Positions 25,844 through 35,922 of a stretch of DNA of 64,000 bases are shown piece by piece (position 1 is the first letter of the stretch; each line of letters begins with the position of its first letter). Origin of the DNA: Rhodovulum steppense. Lineage in GTDB: Bacteria; Pseudomonadota; Alphaproteobacteria; Rhodobacterales; Rhodobacteraceae. The notes beneath the pieces were generated by a model. That model worked only from the letters and a program-made list of their open reading frames with translations. It searched no databases and was not told where the DNA came from. The stretch covers positions 166,248 to 230,247 of the forward strand of contig NZ_SLVM01000002.1 in assembly GCF_004339675.1 (NCBI RefSeq). The letters are read 5' to 3'. The translations under genes and the position numbers were made by a program.

Positions 25844-27433
25844 ATGACCGATCTGGTGCCCCTGCGCCGCGCGCTGATTTCCGTTTCCGACAAGGCGGGC
25901 CTTGTCGAACTTGGCCGGGCGCTGGCCGCGCGGGGGGTGGAACTGCTGTCCACCGGCGGCACCGCGCGCAGCCTGCGCGAGGCGGGGTTGGGGGTGATCG
26001 ACGTTGCCGACGTGACCGGCTTTCCCGAGATGATGGATGGCCGGGTCAAGACCCTGCACCCGATGGTGCATGGCGGGCTTCTGGCGCTGCGCGACAACCC
26101 CGCCCATGTCGCCGCGATGGAAAGCCACGGGATCGGCGCGATCGACCTTCTGGTGGTCAACCTCTACCCGTTCGAGGAAACCGTGGCCGCGGGCGGCGAT
26201 TATGCCGAATGCATCGAGAATATCGACATCGGCGGCCCGGCGATGATCCGGGCGGCGGCAAAGAACCACGCCTTTGTCAACGTGGTCGTGGATACCGAGG
26301 ATTACGCCCCGCTGCTGGCCGAGCTTGAGGCGCAGGGCGGTGCGACCACGCTGGCCTTCCGGCAGGCGCTGGCGCAGCGGGCCTATGCGCGGACGGCGGC
26401 CTATGATGCGGCCGTGTCCAACTGGATGGCGGGCGCGCTGGGCGAGACCGCGCCGCGGCGGCGTGCCTTTGCCGGGACGCTGGCCCAGACGCTGCGCTAT
26501 GGCGAGAACCCGCACCAGCGGGCGGCCTTCTATGTCGACGGCTCTGACCGGCCGGGCGTTGCCACCGCGACCCAGTGGCAGGGCAAGGAGTTGAGCTACA
26601 ACAACATCAACGACACCGATGCCGCGTTCGAACTGGTCAGCGAGTTCCTGCCCGCCGACGGCCCGGCCTGCGCGATCATCAAGCATGCCAACCCCTGCGG
26701 CGTGGCCCGTGGCGCGACGCTGGAAGACGCCTATCGCCGCGCCTTCGACTGCGACCGGACCTCGGCCTTTGGCGGGATCGTGGCGCTGAACAGCCGCCTT
26801 GATGTGGTGACCGCGCAGGCGATCTGCGAGATCTTCACCGAGGTCGTGATCGCGCCTGCCGCCGACGATGCGGCCAAGGAGATCTTTGCCGCCAAGAAGA
26901 ACCTGCGCCTGCTGACCACCGGGGGGCTTGCGAACCCGGCCGCGCCGGGGCTGGCGTTCCGGCAGGTTTCGGGCGGGTTTCTGGTGCAGGACCGCGATAA
27001 TGGTCGGCTTTCCCGCGCGGATCTGAAGGTGGTGACGAAACGCCCGCCGTCCGAGGCCGAGATCGCCGACATGCTGTTCGCCTGGACGGTCGCCAAGCAT
27101 GTGAAGTCGAACGCCATCGTCTATGTCAGGGACGGCGCGACGGTGGGCGTCGGCGCTGGCCAGATGAGCCGGGTGGACAGCACCCGCATCGCCGCGCGCA
27201 AGGCGCAGGACATGGCCGAGGTGCTCGGGCTTGCGGCGCCGCTGACGCGCGGATCGGTTGTTGCGTCGGATGCGTTCTTCCCCTTCCCGGACGGTCTTCT
27301 GACGGCGGCCGAGGCGGGGGCAACGGCGGTGATCCAGCCCGGCGGGTCGATGCGCGACGACGAGGTGATCGCGGCCGCGGACGAGGCGGGGCTGGCGATG
27401 GTCTTTACCGGCATGCGCCACTTCCTGCACTGA
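25844..27433 (+). CDS. purH: Bifunctional AICAR transformylase/IMP cyclohydrolase
   Basis: A 529-residue cytosolic enzyme that carries out the last two steps of IMP synthesis. The N-terminal MGS-like IMP cyclohydrolase domain (about 1-200) has [15 protein letters not shown] and [13 protein letters not shown]. The AICAR formyltransferase domain follows, with [36 protein letters not shown] and the C-terminal [15 protein letters not shown]. The length is normal. Its start is 3 bases after the heparinase-like stop, and lspA follows after 4 bases, so these genes form an operon. Confidence 0.98.
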   Translation: MTDLVPLRRALISVSDKAGLVELGRALAARGVELLSTGGTARSLREAGLGVIDVADVTGFPEMMDGRVKTLHPMVHGGLLALRDNPAHVAAMESHGIGAIDLLVVNLYPFEETVAAGGDYAECIENIDIGGPAMIRAAAKNHAFVNVVVDTEDYAPLLAELEAQGGATTLAFRQALAQRAYARTAAYDAAVSNWMAGALGETAPRRRAFAGTLAQTLRYGENPHQRAAFYVDGSDRPGVATATQWQGKELSYNNINDTDAAFELVSEFLPADGPACAIIKHANPCGVARGATLEDAYRRAFDCDRTSAFGGIVALNSRLDVVTAQAICEIFTEVVIAPAADDAAKEIFAAKKNLRLLTTGGLANPAAPGLAFRQVSGGFLVQDRDNGRLSRADLKVVTKRPPSEAEIADMLFAWTVAKHVKSNAIVYVRDGATVGVGAGQMSRVDSTRIAARKAQDMAEVLGLAAPLTRGSVVASDAFFPFPDGLLTAAEAGATAVIQPGGSMRDDEVIAAADEAGLAMVFTGMRHFLH

Positions 27434-27437
27434 CGCG

Positions 27438-27908
27438 ATGCGATTGCTTGCGATCATCACGGCGCTGGTCTTCGTGCTGGACCAGGCGACCAAGTTCCAT
27501 GTCGTGCACGTTCTGGGCCTGGCCGAACGGCTGCGGATCGACGTTTTCCCGCCCTATCTGAACCTGCGCATGGCGTGGAATCGCGGGATGAATTTCGGCC
27601 TTTTGTCGAATGACGCCGAACTTGGCCGGTGGCTGCTGATCGCGGTGGCACTGGCGATCTCGGCCGGGGTGACATTCTGGCTGGCGCGGGGGCCGCAGCG
27701 GCCCGTCGCGCTGGTCTCGGGCGGGTTGCTGGTGGGCGGCGCGCTGGGAAATGTGGTGGACCGGCTGGTCTATGGGGCGGTCGCGGATTTCCTGAACATG
27801 TCCTGCTGCGGTATCGACAACCCCTATGCGTTCAACGTCGCCGATATCGCGATCTTCGCAGGGGCGCTGGGACTTGTGGTCTTTACCGGCCGCGACAAGA
27901 CCCCGTGA
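27438..27908 (+). CDS. lspA: Lipoprotein signal peptidase (signal peptidase II)
   Basis: A 156-residue inner-membrane aspartyl protease that removes the signal peptide of prolipoproteins after lipid modification. Four hydrophobic segments are visible. The two catalytic aspartates are D108 in [10 protein letters not shown] and D136 in [10 protein letters not shown]. The start is ATG 27438, 4 bases after purH. The next gene encodes a lipoprotein, a possible substrate. Confidence 0.96.
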   Translation: MRLLAIITALVFVLDQATKFHVVHVLGLAERLRIDVFPPYLNLRMAWNRGMNFGLLSNDAELGRWLLIAVALAISAGVTFWLARGPQRPVALVSGGLLVGGALGNVVDRLVYGAVADFLNMSCCGIDNPYAFNVADIAIFAGALGLVVFTGRDKTP

Positions 27909-27961
27909 CGTCGCCCGAGCCTTGCGCTAAAGAGGGCGGGACCGGACGGAGGGAAAGGCGT

Positions 27962-28480
27962 ATGCGATCCGCGCGCATCATGGTTCTTGGGGTGCTGATG
28001 GCCACGATGCTGGCCGCGTGCAGCCGTGACAAGACGCCTGAACTGATGAACCTGCGCACGTCGAACCGTGGCCCGGACGAGTTCGCGATCCTGCCCGGCA
28101 AGCCGCTGGAAATGCCGCAGGACTTCGCCCAGTTGCCGCCGCCGACCCCGGGCGGGCCGTCGCGCACCGATCCCACGCCCGAGGCCGACGCGATCGCCGC
28201 GCTTGGCGGCAACGCCGCGCGGGCCACGCCCGCCGACAGCGGGTTGATGGCCCATGTCACGCGATATGGCGTCAGCCCCACGATCCGCCAGACGCTGGCC
28301 GCCGAGGATCTGGAATATCGCCGTCAGAATGACGGCCGCCTTCTGGAGCGGGTGTTCAACGTCAACGTCTATTACAAGGCCTACCGCAAGCAATCGCTCG
28401 ACCAGCATGCCGAACTGGAACGCTGGCGGGCCGCAGGTGCGCGAAACGTCGGCGCCCCGCCCGAAGGCGTGACGCGCTAG
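27962..28480 (+). CDS. DUF3035 family lipoprotein
   Basis: A 172-residue protein starting at ATG 27962 with GGAGGG upstream. The lipobox is LMATMLAACS with the lipidated Cys at residue 20. The mature part is mostly disordered and Pro-rich up to about 100, then charged. It is a DUF3035 family member, found in Rhodobacterales next to M16 peptidase genes. Gene order lspA - lipoprotein - M16 pair suggests an envelope role, but the molecular function is unknown. Confidence 0.88.
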   Translation: MRSARIMVLGVLMATMLAACSRDKTPELMNLRTSNRGPDEFAILPGKPLEMPQDFAQLPPPTPGGPSRTDPTPEADAIAALGGNAARATPADSGLMAHVTRYGVSPTIRQTLAAEDLEYRRQNDGRLLERVFNVNVYYKAYRKQSLDQHAELERWRAAGARNVGAPPEGVTR

Positions 28481-28567
28481 CGCGTGTCACAACTGCGTGC
28501 CGCCTGCTTGAAAATGTCGGCGCTCCGCGTAGCTTGACCGGAACCTTTCGCGCAAGGACGGGAGACG

Positions 28568-29914
28568 ATGCACGCGATCCGACTGGCGTTTCTTGCCTTT
28601 CTGCTGATGGCCCTGCCCACCCGGGCCGAGAATGTGGCGGCCTTTACCCTTGAGAACGGCCTTGAGGTCGTGGTGATCGAGGATCATCGCGCCCCGGTGG
28701 TCGTGCAGATGGTCTGGTATCGCGTGGGGGCCGCGGACGAGCCGCCCGGCAAGTCCGGCATCGCGCATTTTCTGGAACATCTGATGTTCAAGGGCACCGA
28801 GACGCTGGCCCCCGGCGAATTCTCGGCCATCGTGCAGGCCAATGGCGGGTCCGACAACGCCTTTACCTCGTGGGATTACACCGCCTATTTCCAGCGCGTC
28901 GCGGCCGACCGGCTGGGCCTGATGATGCAGATCGAGGCGGACCGGATGGCCAATCTGCGCCTTGCCGCAGAGGATGTGCTGACCGAGCGCGACGTGGTTC
29001 TTGAAGAACGCAACCAGCGCACCGAGAACGACCCCGGCGCACTGTTTTCCGAACAGCGCCGCGCCGCGCAATACCAGAACCACCCCTATGGCATCCCCAT
29101 CATCGGCTGGCGCCACGAGATAGAGGGGCTGAGCAAGGCCGATGCGCTGGACTTCTACGAAACCTACTACGCGCCGAACAACGCGATCCTTGTCGTGGCG
29201 GGCGATGTGACGGCCGACGCGGTGCGCGCGCTGGCCGAAGAACATTACGGCACGCTTGCCCCCTCTCAGGCCCTGCCCGAACGCATCCGCCCGCAGGAAC
29301 CGCCGCAACGGGCCGAACGGCGCCTGACATTCGCCGATCCGCGCGTGGGCCAGCCCTATGTCCTGCGCACCTATCTGGCACCTGAACGTGACCCCGGTGC
29401 GCAGGAAACCGCCGCGGCGCTGACCTATCTGGCCGAGATACTGGGCGGCGAGGGGGCGAATTCGGTTCTGGGCGACAAGCTGCAATTCGACGCGCAGACC
29501 GCGATCCACAGCTCTGCCTTTTATGACGGGCTGTCGCTGGACGCGACGACCTTCGGGCTGGTCGTGGTGCCCGCGCCGGGCGTGACGCTGGCCGAGGCCG
29601 AGGCGGCGCTGGATGCCGCGCTGGCCGAGTTCCTGGAGGAAGGCATCGATCCCACCCTGTTCGAAACGCTCAAGATGCGCATGCGGGCGGCCGAGATCTA
29701 TGCGCTGGACAGCGTGCAGGGCCGCGCGCGGCGCTATGGGGCGGCGCTGGCCTCGGGGCTGACGGTGCAGGATGTGCAGGACTGGCCCGCGATCCTTCAG
29801 GCGGTGACGCCTGAGGATGTGATGGCCGCCGCTCACGCCGTTCTGGACCGCGCCAACGCGGTGACCGGCTGGCTGGAACGCCCGGCCGAAAGCCGCAGCG
29901 AGGTAAGCCAATGA
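28568..29914 (+). CDS. M16 family zinc peptidase (catalytic subunit)
   Basis: A 448-residue periplasmic pitrilysin-like protease. A signal peptide is clear (MHAIRLAFLAFLLMALPTRA). The inverted zinc motif HxxEH is HFLEH (H67, E70, H71), with the distal Glu in the helix containing VLEERNQRTEND. The length fits the half-size bacterial M16B subunit. It overlaps the next gene by 4 bases (ATGA). Such proteins usually work as a heterodimer with an HxxEH-less partner. Substrates are not known from sequence. Confidence 0.92.
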   Translation: MHAIRLAFLAFLLMALPTRAENVAAFTLENGLEVVVIEDHRAPVVVQMVWYRVGAADEPPGKSGIAHFLEHLMFKGTETLAPGEFSAIVQANGGSDNAFTSWDYTAYFQRVAADRLGLMMQIEADRMANLRLAAEDVLTERDVVLEERNQRTENDPGALFSEQRRAAQYQNHPYGIPIIGWRHEIEGLSKADALDFYETYYAPNNAILVVAGDVTADAVRALAEEHYGTLAPSQALPERIRPQEPPQRAERRLTFADPRVGQPYVLRTYLAPERDPGAQETAAALTYLAEILGGEGANSVLGDKLQFDAQTAIHSSAFYDGLSLDATTFGLVVVPAPGVTLAEAEAALDAALAEFLEEGIDPTLFETLKMRMRAAEIYALDSVQGRARRYGAALASGLTVQDVQDWPAILQAVTPEDVMAAAHAVLDRANAVTGWLERPAESRSEVSQ

Positions 29915-31230
29915 GCATGTTCCGCCTCATCGCCCTTGCCGGGCTGGTGCTGTGGCTGGCGCTGCCCGCCCGCGCGGCCATCGAGATCCGCGAGGTCACT
30001 TCGCCCGGGGGGATCGGTGCCTGGCTGGTCGAAAGCCACGATATCCCCTTTGTCGCTCTGGAAATCCGGTTCCGCGGCGGCACCAGTCTGGATGCGCCGG
30101 GCAAGCGCGGGGCGGTCAACCTGATGACCGCGCTGCTTGAGGAGGGCGCGGGCGAGATGGATGCGCGCGCCTTCGTGCGGGCGCGCGATGCGCTGGCGGC
30201 CTCGTTCCGCTTCGGGTCAAGCAGCGATTCGCTGTCGGTCTCGGCCCGGATGCTGACCGAGAACCGCGATCAGGCAGTAGCCTTGCTGCGGCAGGCGCTG
30301 CACGAACCGCGATTCGATGCCGATGCGGTCGAGCGGGTGCGCGGGCAGGTTCTGGCCTCGATCCGGTCGGATGCGACCGATCCGGGCAGGATCGCGGCGC
30401 GCACCTTCGACCGGTTGGCCTTTGGCGATCACCCCTATGGCAGCGCGCCGGATGGTACCGAGGACAGCGTCTCGGCCCTGAGCCGCGACGATCTGATCGA
30501 GGCCCATGCCCGCACCATCGCCCGCGACCGCATCTATGTCGCCGCCGCCGGTGACATCACCGCCGAGGAACTGGGCGCCCTGCTGGATGTGCTGTTCGAC
30601 GGGTTGCCCGAGACCGGCGCGCCGCTGCCCGGGCGGGCCGAATACGGGCTTGGGGGTGGCGTGACCGTCGTTTCCTTCGACACGCCGCAATCGGTGGCCG
30701 TTTTCGGCCATGAGGGGATGGACCGCGACCATCCCGATTTCTTTGCGGCCTATGTGATGAACGAGGTTCTGGGCGCAGGCGGCTTCGAATCGCGCCTGAT
30801 GAAAGAGGTTCGCGGCAAGCGCGGGCTGACTTATGGCGTCTATTCCTATCTTTACCCGATGGATTACGCCGCGCTTCTGCTGGGGCAGGTAGCGTCGGCG
30901 AATGACCGCATCGCTCAGGCGATCACGGTGATCCGCGACGAATGGGTGCGGATGGCGGCAGAGGGCGTCACCGAGCAGGAGCTTGAGGACGTCAAGACCT
31001 ATCTGACCGGCGCCTATCCGCTGCGTTTCGACGGCAACGCGCCCATCGCGCGCATCCTTGTCGGCATGCAGATGGAAGGGCTGGAGCCCGATTACGTCAA
31101 CACCCGCAACGACAGGATCATGGCCGTGACGCTGGAGGATGTGCGGCGCGTGGCGGGCGAGTTGCTGCAACCCGACCGGCTGCATTTCGTCGTGGTGGGC
31201 CAGCCCGAGGGGCTTGAGACGACCAACTGA
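29911..31230 (+). CDS. M16 family protein, inactive (regulatory) subunit
   Basis: A 439-residue paralogue of the preceding gene with a signal peptide (MSMFRLIALAGLVLWLALPARA). The HxxEH motif is missing; the equivalent stretch reads GAVNLMTALLEEGAGEMD. It keeps the R/Y-type substrate-binding region in EVRGKRGLTYGVYSYLYP, as in the non-catalytic partner of M16B heterodimers. I infer it pairs with the upstream gene product. A putative non-catalytic role follows from family knowledge. Confidence 0.92.
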   Translation: MSMFRLIALAGLVLWLALPARAAIEIREVTSPGGIGAWLVESHDIPFVALEIRFRGGTSLDAPGKRGAVNLMTALLEEGAGEMDARAFVRARDALAASFRFGSSSDSLSVSARMLTENRDQAVALLRQALHEPRFDADAVERVRGQVLASIRSDATDPGRIAARTFDRLAFGDHPYGSAPDGTEDSVSALSRDDLIEAHARTIARDRIYVAAAGDITAEELGALLDVLFDGLPETGAPLPGRAEYGLGGGVTVVSFDTPQSVAVFGHEGMDRDHPDFFAAYVMNEVLGAGGFESRLMKEVRGKRGLTYGVYSYLYPMDYAALLLGQVASANDRIAQAITVIRDEWVRMAAEGVTEQELEDVKTYLTGAYPLRFDGNAPIARILVGMQMEGLEPDYVNTRNDRIMAVTLEDVRRVAGELLQPDRLHFVVVGQPEGLETTN

Positions 31231-31272
31231 TCGCGGTGGCAGAATCGGGGTGGGCGTGCTAACCCTTGTGGC

Positions 31273-33105
31273 ATGAACTCGCCCAACCCCAATATAAGCG
31301 CCGATCTTCCCCGGATTCGCCAGCTTGACGAGGCCGCGATCAACCGTATCGCGGCGGGCGAGGTGGTCGAGCGCCCCGCCTCCGCGGTCAAGGAACTGGT
31401 CGAGAATGCGCTGGACGCGGGCGCGCGGCGGATCGAGGTGGCGGTTGCCCATGGCGGCAAGGGCCTGATCCGCGTCACCGATGACGGCCACGGCATCCGC
31501 GCAGGCGATCTGCCGCTGGCGCTGGCCCGGCATGCGACCTCCAAGATCGACGGAACGGACCTTTTGAACATCGCAAGCTTCGGCTTTCGTGGCGAGGCGC
31601 TGCCCTCGCTGGGGGCGGTCGGGCGGTTGAGCATCACCAGCCGCGCGCCGGGCGAGGCGGCCGCGCGGATCGAGGTTGCGGGCGGGCGCATGGGGCCGGT
31701 CACGCCCGCGGCGCTGACCCGCGGAACGGTGGTCGAGTTGCGCGACCTGTTCTTCGCCACTCCCGCCCGGCTGAAATTCCTGCGTTCCGACCGCGCCGAG
31801 GGGCAGGCGATTGCCGATGTGATCCGGCGATTGGCCATGGCAGAGCCCTTTGTGGCCTTCGTGCTGCGCGACGTTTCCGACGGGGGCGAAGGGCGCGTGA
31901 TCTTTCGCGCCGATGCCGAGACGGGCGATCTGTTCGACGCGATGCGCGGGCGGCTGGCGCGGGTGCTGGGGGCCGATTTCGCCGAGAACGCGCTGCGCAT
32001 CGACGCGGAACGCGAGGGCGTGTCGCTTCTGGGCTATGCCGCGCTGCCGACCTATTCGCGTGGGGCGGCCGTGGCGCAATACCTGTTCGTGAATGGCCGC
32101 CCGGTGCGGGACAAGCTGCTGATCGGGGCCTTGCGGGCCGCCTATGCCGATTTCCTGTCGCGCGACCGCCACCCGGCGGCCGCGCTGTTCGTAGAATGCG
32201 ATCCGACCTTCGTCGATGTGAACGTCCACCCCGCCAAGGCGGAGGTCCGCTTTCGCGAGCCGGGTCTGGTGCGCGGGCTGATCGTGTCCGCCCTGCGCCA
32301 TGCGTTGGCCGAGGCCGGGCACCGGGCCTCCAGCACGGTTGCGGGGGCGACGCTGGGCGCGCTGCGGCCCGAAACGGCAGCGCCGCGGGCCTATCAGATG
32401 GACCGCCCCGGCCCCCGCGCAATCGCCGCCGCCTATGCCGCGCAGGCGCCCGCGCCGCTCTCGCCCGGGCTATGCGAACCCTCGGCCCGGTTCGAGGCGA
32501 CCGAGCCCGCGCCGGAGGCCGAGGTCCTGCCGCTGGGTGCTGCGCGGGCACAGCTTCACGAGAATTACATCATCGCCCAGACCGAAACCGGGTTTGTCAT
32601 CGTCGATCAGCATGCCGCGCATGAACGGCTGGTCTACGAAAAGCTCAAACGCCAGATGGCCGAGAACGGCGTCGCCGCACAGGCGCTCCTGATCCCCGAA
32701 ATCGTCGAGCTGTCCGAAGCCGACGCCGCCCGCCTGCTGGACCACGCCGACGCGCTGGCCCGTCTCGGCCTCGGCGTCGAACCCTTCGGCCCCGGCGCCG
32801 TGGCGGTGCGTGAAACCCCGGCCCTGCTGGGCAAGGTGGACGCCACCGCCCTGATCCGCGATATCCTCGACGAACTGGCCGATCTCGGCGACAGCCAGAC
32901 CCTGCAAGCCCGGATCGAGGCGATCCTCAGCCGCGTCGCCTGCCATGGCTCGATCCGTTCGGGCCGGCGGATGCGGGTGGACGAGATGAACGCGCTGCTG
33001 CGTGAGATGGAGGCGACGCCGCATTCTGGCCAATGCAACCATGGGCGGCCGACTTACGTGGAACTCAAGCTGTCGGATATCGAAAAGTTATTTGGAAGAA
33101 GATAG
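31273..33105 (+). CDS. mutL: DNA mismatch repair protein MutL (endonuclease type)
   Basis: A 610-residue GHKL ATPase. N-terminal motifs are [24 protein letters not shown] and [16 protein letters not shown]. The C-terminal endonuclease metal motif DQHA(X)2E(X)4E is present as [12 protein letters not shown] starting at D445, and [14 protein letters not shown] near the end supplies the zinc-site residues. This is the nicking type used by organisms without MutH/Dam. The last codons (TTA, TTT, AGA, AGA) are AT-rich and unusual for this genome; the AT-rich patch continues into the next gene. Confidence 0.97.
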   Translation: MNSPNPNISADLPRIRQLDEAAINRIAAGEVVERPASAVKELVENALDAGARRIEVAVAHGGKGLIRVTDDGHGIRAGDLPLALARHATSKIDGTDLLNIASFGFRGEALPSLGAVGRLSITSRAPGEAAARIEVAGGRMGPVTPAALTRGTVVELRDLFFATPARLKFLRSDRAEGQAIADVIRRLAMAEPFVAFVLRDVSDGGEGRVIFRADAETGDLFDAMRGRLARVLGADFAENALRIDAEREGVSLLGYAALPTYSRGAAVAQYLFVNGRPVRDKLLIGALRAAYADFLSRDRHPAAALFVECDPTFVDVNVHPAKAEVRFREPGLVRGLIVSALRHALAEAGHRASSTVAGATLGALRPETAAPRAYQMDRPGPRAIAAAYAAQAPAPLSPGLCEPSARFEATEPAPEAEVLPLGAARAQLHENYIIAQTETGFVIVDQHAAHERLVYEKLKRQMAENGVAAQALLIPEIVELSEADAARLLDHADALARLGLGVEPFGPGAVAVRETPALLGKVDATALIRDILDELADLGDSQTLQARIEAILSRVACHGSIRSGRRMRVDEMNALLREMEATPHSGQCNHGRPTYVELKLSDIEKLFGRR

Positions 33106-33113
33106 GAGAGCCA

Positions 33114-33392
33114 ATGAAACGGACACGGGGCGAACACGCGGGAAAAAGAGCAGAGCTTCATACTTACCCCGACGGATCATGCCATGTCATGATCTCACTC
33201 TCTCCAAGTGATGCAAAGCGGTTGACCGCGGACGCAGTCGACGCCGGTGGTGCCGTAGAAATCGAACTGAACTACGGCGCTCAGAAGTTCAAAGGCCAAG
33301 CCATAGAAGCCCGCATGAACACTATTTCACCTGAAGGAGAAAAGCTTACTGGACCCGGTGTGATTGGGTTCGCCTATCTCGAACGATCCTGA
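33114..33392 (+). CDS. Low-GC orphan protein between mutL and rmuC
   Basis: A 92-residue protein from ATG 33114, with AGGAGAG 6 bases upstream and a stop that overlaps rmuC (ATGA-like TGATGA). The sequence (MKRTRGEHAGKRAELHTYPD...) is charged and beta-rich, with no signal peptide or membrane segment, and I do not recognise a domain. GC content by eye is near 53%, well below its neighbours, and it uses AAA, TTC/TTT and TCA-like codons freely. It sits inside the mutL-rmuC operon and looks recently acquired. The function is unknown. Confidence 0.65.
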   Translation: MKRTRGEHAGKRAELHTYPDGSCHVMISLSPSDAKRLTADAVDAGGAVEIELNYGAQKFKGQAIEARMNTISPEGEKLTGPGVIGFAYLERS

Positions 33393-34561
33393 TGATCACG
33401 GTTTTAGACAATACGTATGCCTGGAACGACCCGCGGGTGATCGGGGCGGGGATCGTCGCCGCGCTGGTGATCCTTGTCGTCACGCTTCTGATCCTTGCCG
33501 TGCGCCGGGCCGGGCAGTCGGCGGCGCTGGCCGAACCGCTGATCTACCAGATGGACCAGTTGACCCGCCGGGTCGAGGCGCTGGGCGAAGGCCAGCACCG
33601 GCTGGCGGGTGGCTTGACCCATGTCTCCGAGGCGCAGGCGGCGAGCCAGGCCAACATGCTGCGGCTGATGGAGGCGCGGCTGGCCCATGTCACCGAGCAG
33701 ATGAACCTGAACCTCGAAGGCGCCTCTCGCCGAACGGCGCTAAGCCTTGGGGAATTGCAGCAGCGGCTGGTGACCATCGACAGGGCGCAGGCGAATATCG
33801 AGAAGCTGTCGGGCGATGTCCTGTCCCTGCAGGACATCCTGTCGAACAAGCAGACCCGCGGTGCATTTGGCGAGATCCAGTTGCACGACATCGTCGGCAA
33901 GGCGCTGCCCAAGGACAGTTACGGGATGCAGGTCACGCTGTCGAACGGCAAGCGGGCGGATTGCCTGATCCACCTGCCCAACCCGCCCGGCCCCATCGTG
34001 ATCGATTCGAAATTCCCGCTGGAAGCCTATGAGGCGCTGCGCCGGGCGGGAACGCAGTGGGAGTTGAACGAGGCGGCGAAACAGCTGCGCACCTCGGTCC
34101 GGGCGCATATACGGGCGATTTCCGAGAAATACATCCTCGAGGGCGAAACCGCCGATGGCGCGCTGATGTTCCTGCCCTCCGAGGCGGTCTATGCGGAACT
34201 GCACGCCAATTTCCCGGAACTTGTCCGCGACGGGTTCGAGGCGCGGGTCTGGATCGTTTCGCCCACCACCTGCATGGCGACGCTGAACACGATGCGCGCG
34301 ATCCTGAAAGACGCGCGGATGCGCGAACAGGCCGGCGCGATCCGCAAGACACTGAAGCAGTTGCACCGGGATGTGGAACTGGTTGTCGAACGGGTGGACA
34401 AACTGAACACCCATTTCGGACAGGCGCGGGCCGATCTGGAAAGCATCGGAACCGCAGCCGAGCGGGCGGGCAAGCGCGCCGCCCGGCTGGACAATTTCGA
34501 CTTCGAGGATCTCGAGGACGAGGCGCCCCGTGTCGTCGCGCTGGGCAAGCCCGCCGAGTGA
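33392..34561 (+). CDS. rmuC: DNA recombination protein RmuC
   Basis: A 389-residue protein, one N-terminal membrane segment (about 14-36), a long coiled-coil (about 40-150), then a PD-(D/E)XK-like nuclease domain with GAFGEIQLHDIVG and IDSKFPLEAYEAL. RmuC limits inversions at short inverted repeats in E. coli. The start is ATG 33392, overlapping the orphan's stop. The first dozen codons are AT-rich (including TTA) like the upstream patch. It converges on chrR with a 3-base gap. Confidence 0.95.
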   Translation: MITVLDNTYAWNDPRVIGAGIVAALVILVVTLLILAVRRAGQSAALAEPLIYQMDQLTRRVEALGEGQHRLAGGLTHVSEAQAASQANMLRLMEARLAHVTEQMNLNLEGASRRTALSLGELQQRLVTIDRAQANIEKLSGDVLSLQDILSNKQTRGAFGEIQLHDIVGKALPKDSYGMQVTLSNGKRADCLIHLPNPPGPIVIDSKFPLEAYEALRRAGTQWELNEAAKQLRTSVRAHIRAISEKYILEGETADGALMFLPSEAVYAELHANFPELVRDGFEARVWIVSPTTCMATLNTMRAILKDARMREQAGAIRKTLKQLHRDVELVVERVDKLNTHFGQARADLESIGTAAERAGKRAARLDNFDFEDLEDEAPRVVALGKPAE

Positions 34562-34564
34562 GCC

Positions 34565-35221
34565 TCAGATCCCGATGAAGGGCTGGGCTATGCGCGGCAG
34601 CAGGCCCGAGAACTTCAGCGGAGCGTCGGTCGCCACGATGCAGATGCAATCGGCGCCGGGGGCCGCGACGGGGGTGTGCTTGAGCTCCTCGTTCGCCACC
34701 TCGACATCGCCCCGGCCGAAATGCCCATCGTCATCGTCGAAGGCGCCTTGCAGCACCATCGTCAATTCCATCCCTGCGTGGCCGTGATCGGGCATGGCCA
34801 CACCGGCAGGGATGTAAAGCAGCCGAACCGTAGCGTCGGCCGAGGTCGGCAGCACCGCCTGACGCACCTTTCCGCCCAGCGAGCGCCACTGCACCGCGTC
34901 GACATCGCCGCCCACATAGTCGCGCAGGGGCTTGGGGAACAGGCCCTTGACGCTCTCGTCCTCGGCCTCGATCCGGGTTTCGGTCGGCATCTGCGCGATC
35001 AATCGCATCGTCGCGGCAAAGCTGTCCTCCTCCATCGCACAAGCGGGCGCCTCGTCCAGCACCGCGCCCCCGACAGCCTCGAAACCGGCAAGCCGCGCGC
35101 GGCATTCGTCGCACAGGGAAATATGCGTCGCCACGACCAGACTGAACGCCTCGGGCAGGCTGCCCGTGGCATAGGACATCAGCAAGTCATCGGTCAGGTG
35201 GTGGTTGATCGTGCTGGTCAT
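34565..35221 (-). CDS. chrR: Zinc-binding anti-sigma factor ChrR (anti-sigma-E)
   Basis: A 218-residue cytosolic protein. The N-terminal ZAS anti-sigma domain has the zinc motif H33-x3-C37-x2-C40 (HISLCDEC). The C-terminal half is a cupin (about 115-200) with AGVAMPDHGHAGMELTMVLQGAF, needed in Rhodobacter for the response to singlet oxygen. ChrR holds the ECF sigma factor RpoE inactive until singlet oxygen triggers its degradation. It is just downstream of rpoE (13-base gap) in the usual rpoE-chrR operon. Confidence 0.96.
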   Translation of the reverse strand: MTSTINHHLTDDLLMSYATGSLPEAFSLVVATHISLCDECRARLAGFEAVGGAVLDEAPACAMEEDSFAATMRLIAQMPTETRIEAEDESVKGLFPKPLRDYVGGDVDAVQWRSLGGKVRQAVLPTSADATVRLLYIPAGVAMPDHGHAGMELTMVLQGAFDDDDGHFGRGDVEVANEELKHTPVAAPGADCICIVATDAPLKFSGLLPRIAQPFIGI

Positions 35222-35234
35222 GGGTACCGTCTTC

Positions 35235-35783
35235 TCATTTCATCTCCTGGCGCAAACGCTCAAGCGCCAGACGTATCCTCGACTTGATCGTGCCAAGCGG
35301 AAGTCCCGTCTCGGCGGCGATCTCGCTGTGCGAAAGTTCCCCGAAATAGGCTCTTTCGATAAGCACTCTCTGGTTCTGGGGCAGGGCGGCAAGCGCCCGG
35401 CCCAGTTGTTTGCTCTCCTGTTGCAGGGCGATGGTTTCGGACTGATCGGGCTCGTGCTCGGGTCCCCAGGTCAGATCCTCGGGCTCCGGGCGGCGCTGTT
35501 TTCTCAGCGCGTCGATCCGCCGGTTCCGGGCGATGGTAAAGACCCAGGTCGCCACGCTCGCCCGTTCCGGGTCGAAGAGTTGCGCCTTGTGCCAGACCGT
35601 CGCCATCACCTCCTGCGCACATTCCTCCGCGAGGGACGAATCCGCCCCCGATTTCATCAGGAACGCCTTCACGCGTGGGGCGAAATGGGCAAACAACTCT
35701 CCGAAAGCTGCCTGGTCCTTGTCGGACCGAACCCGCTCAACCAGCCGCACCCAGCGCGCATCTGACGTATGTCTTTCGTTCAA
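35235..35783 (-). CDS. rpoE: ECF sigma factor RpoE (group ECF11)
   Basis: A 182-residue sigma factor from TTG 35783 (MNERHTSDARWVRLVERV). I chose this start because the length and N-terminus match Rhodobacter RpoE and GAGG lies 8 bases upstream; the longer open frame runs into the promoter region. Region 2 has FDPERASVATWVFTIARNRRIDALRKQRRP and region 4 has LSHSEIAAETGLPLGTIKSRIR. In Rhodobacter sphaeroides it drives the singlet-oxygen regulon. It is followed by chrR and is divergent from the FAD protein operon. Confidence 0.96.
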   Translation of the reverse strand: MNERHTSDARWVRLVERVRSDKDQAAFGELFAHFAPRVKAFLMKSGADSSLAEECAQEVMATVWHKAQLFDPERASVATWVFTIARNRRIDALRKQRRPEPEDLTWGPEHEPDQSETIALQQESKQLGRALAALPQNQRVLIERAYFGELSHSEIAAETGLPLGTIKSRIRLALERLRQEMK

Positions 35784-35892
35784 GACCCTCGCCTCGACAG
35801 ATCGGACCGCCCCATTTCGGTCGGCAGGATAGGCCCTGATTGCAAGGGCTGCATCCGATTCCTCGAAGGCACAAGCGCCGTTCAACATAGAG

Positions 35893-35922
35893 TGAATACG
35901 GCGTTGGGGTCCGACCGGATCA
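35893..35922 (-). promoter_or_regulatory. Candidate sigma-E autoregulated promoter of rpoE-chrR
   Basis: On the minus strand TGATCC (35922-35917), the -35 element of Rhodobacter sigma-E promoters, is followed after 18 bases by TATTCA (35898-35893). The -35 is a full match; the -10 is a weak match to the TAAGA-type consensus. The predicted leader would be about 100 bases. Confidence 0.55.
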
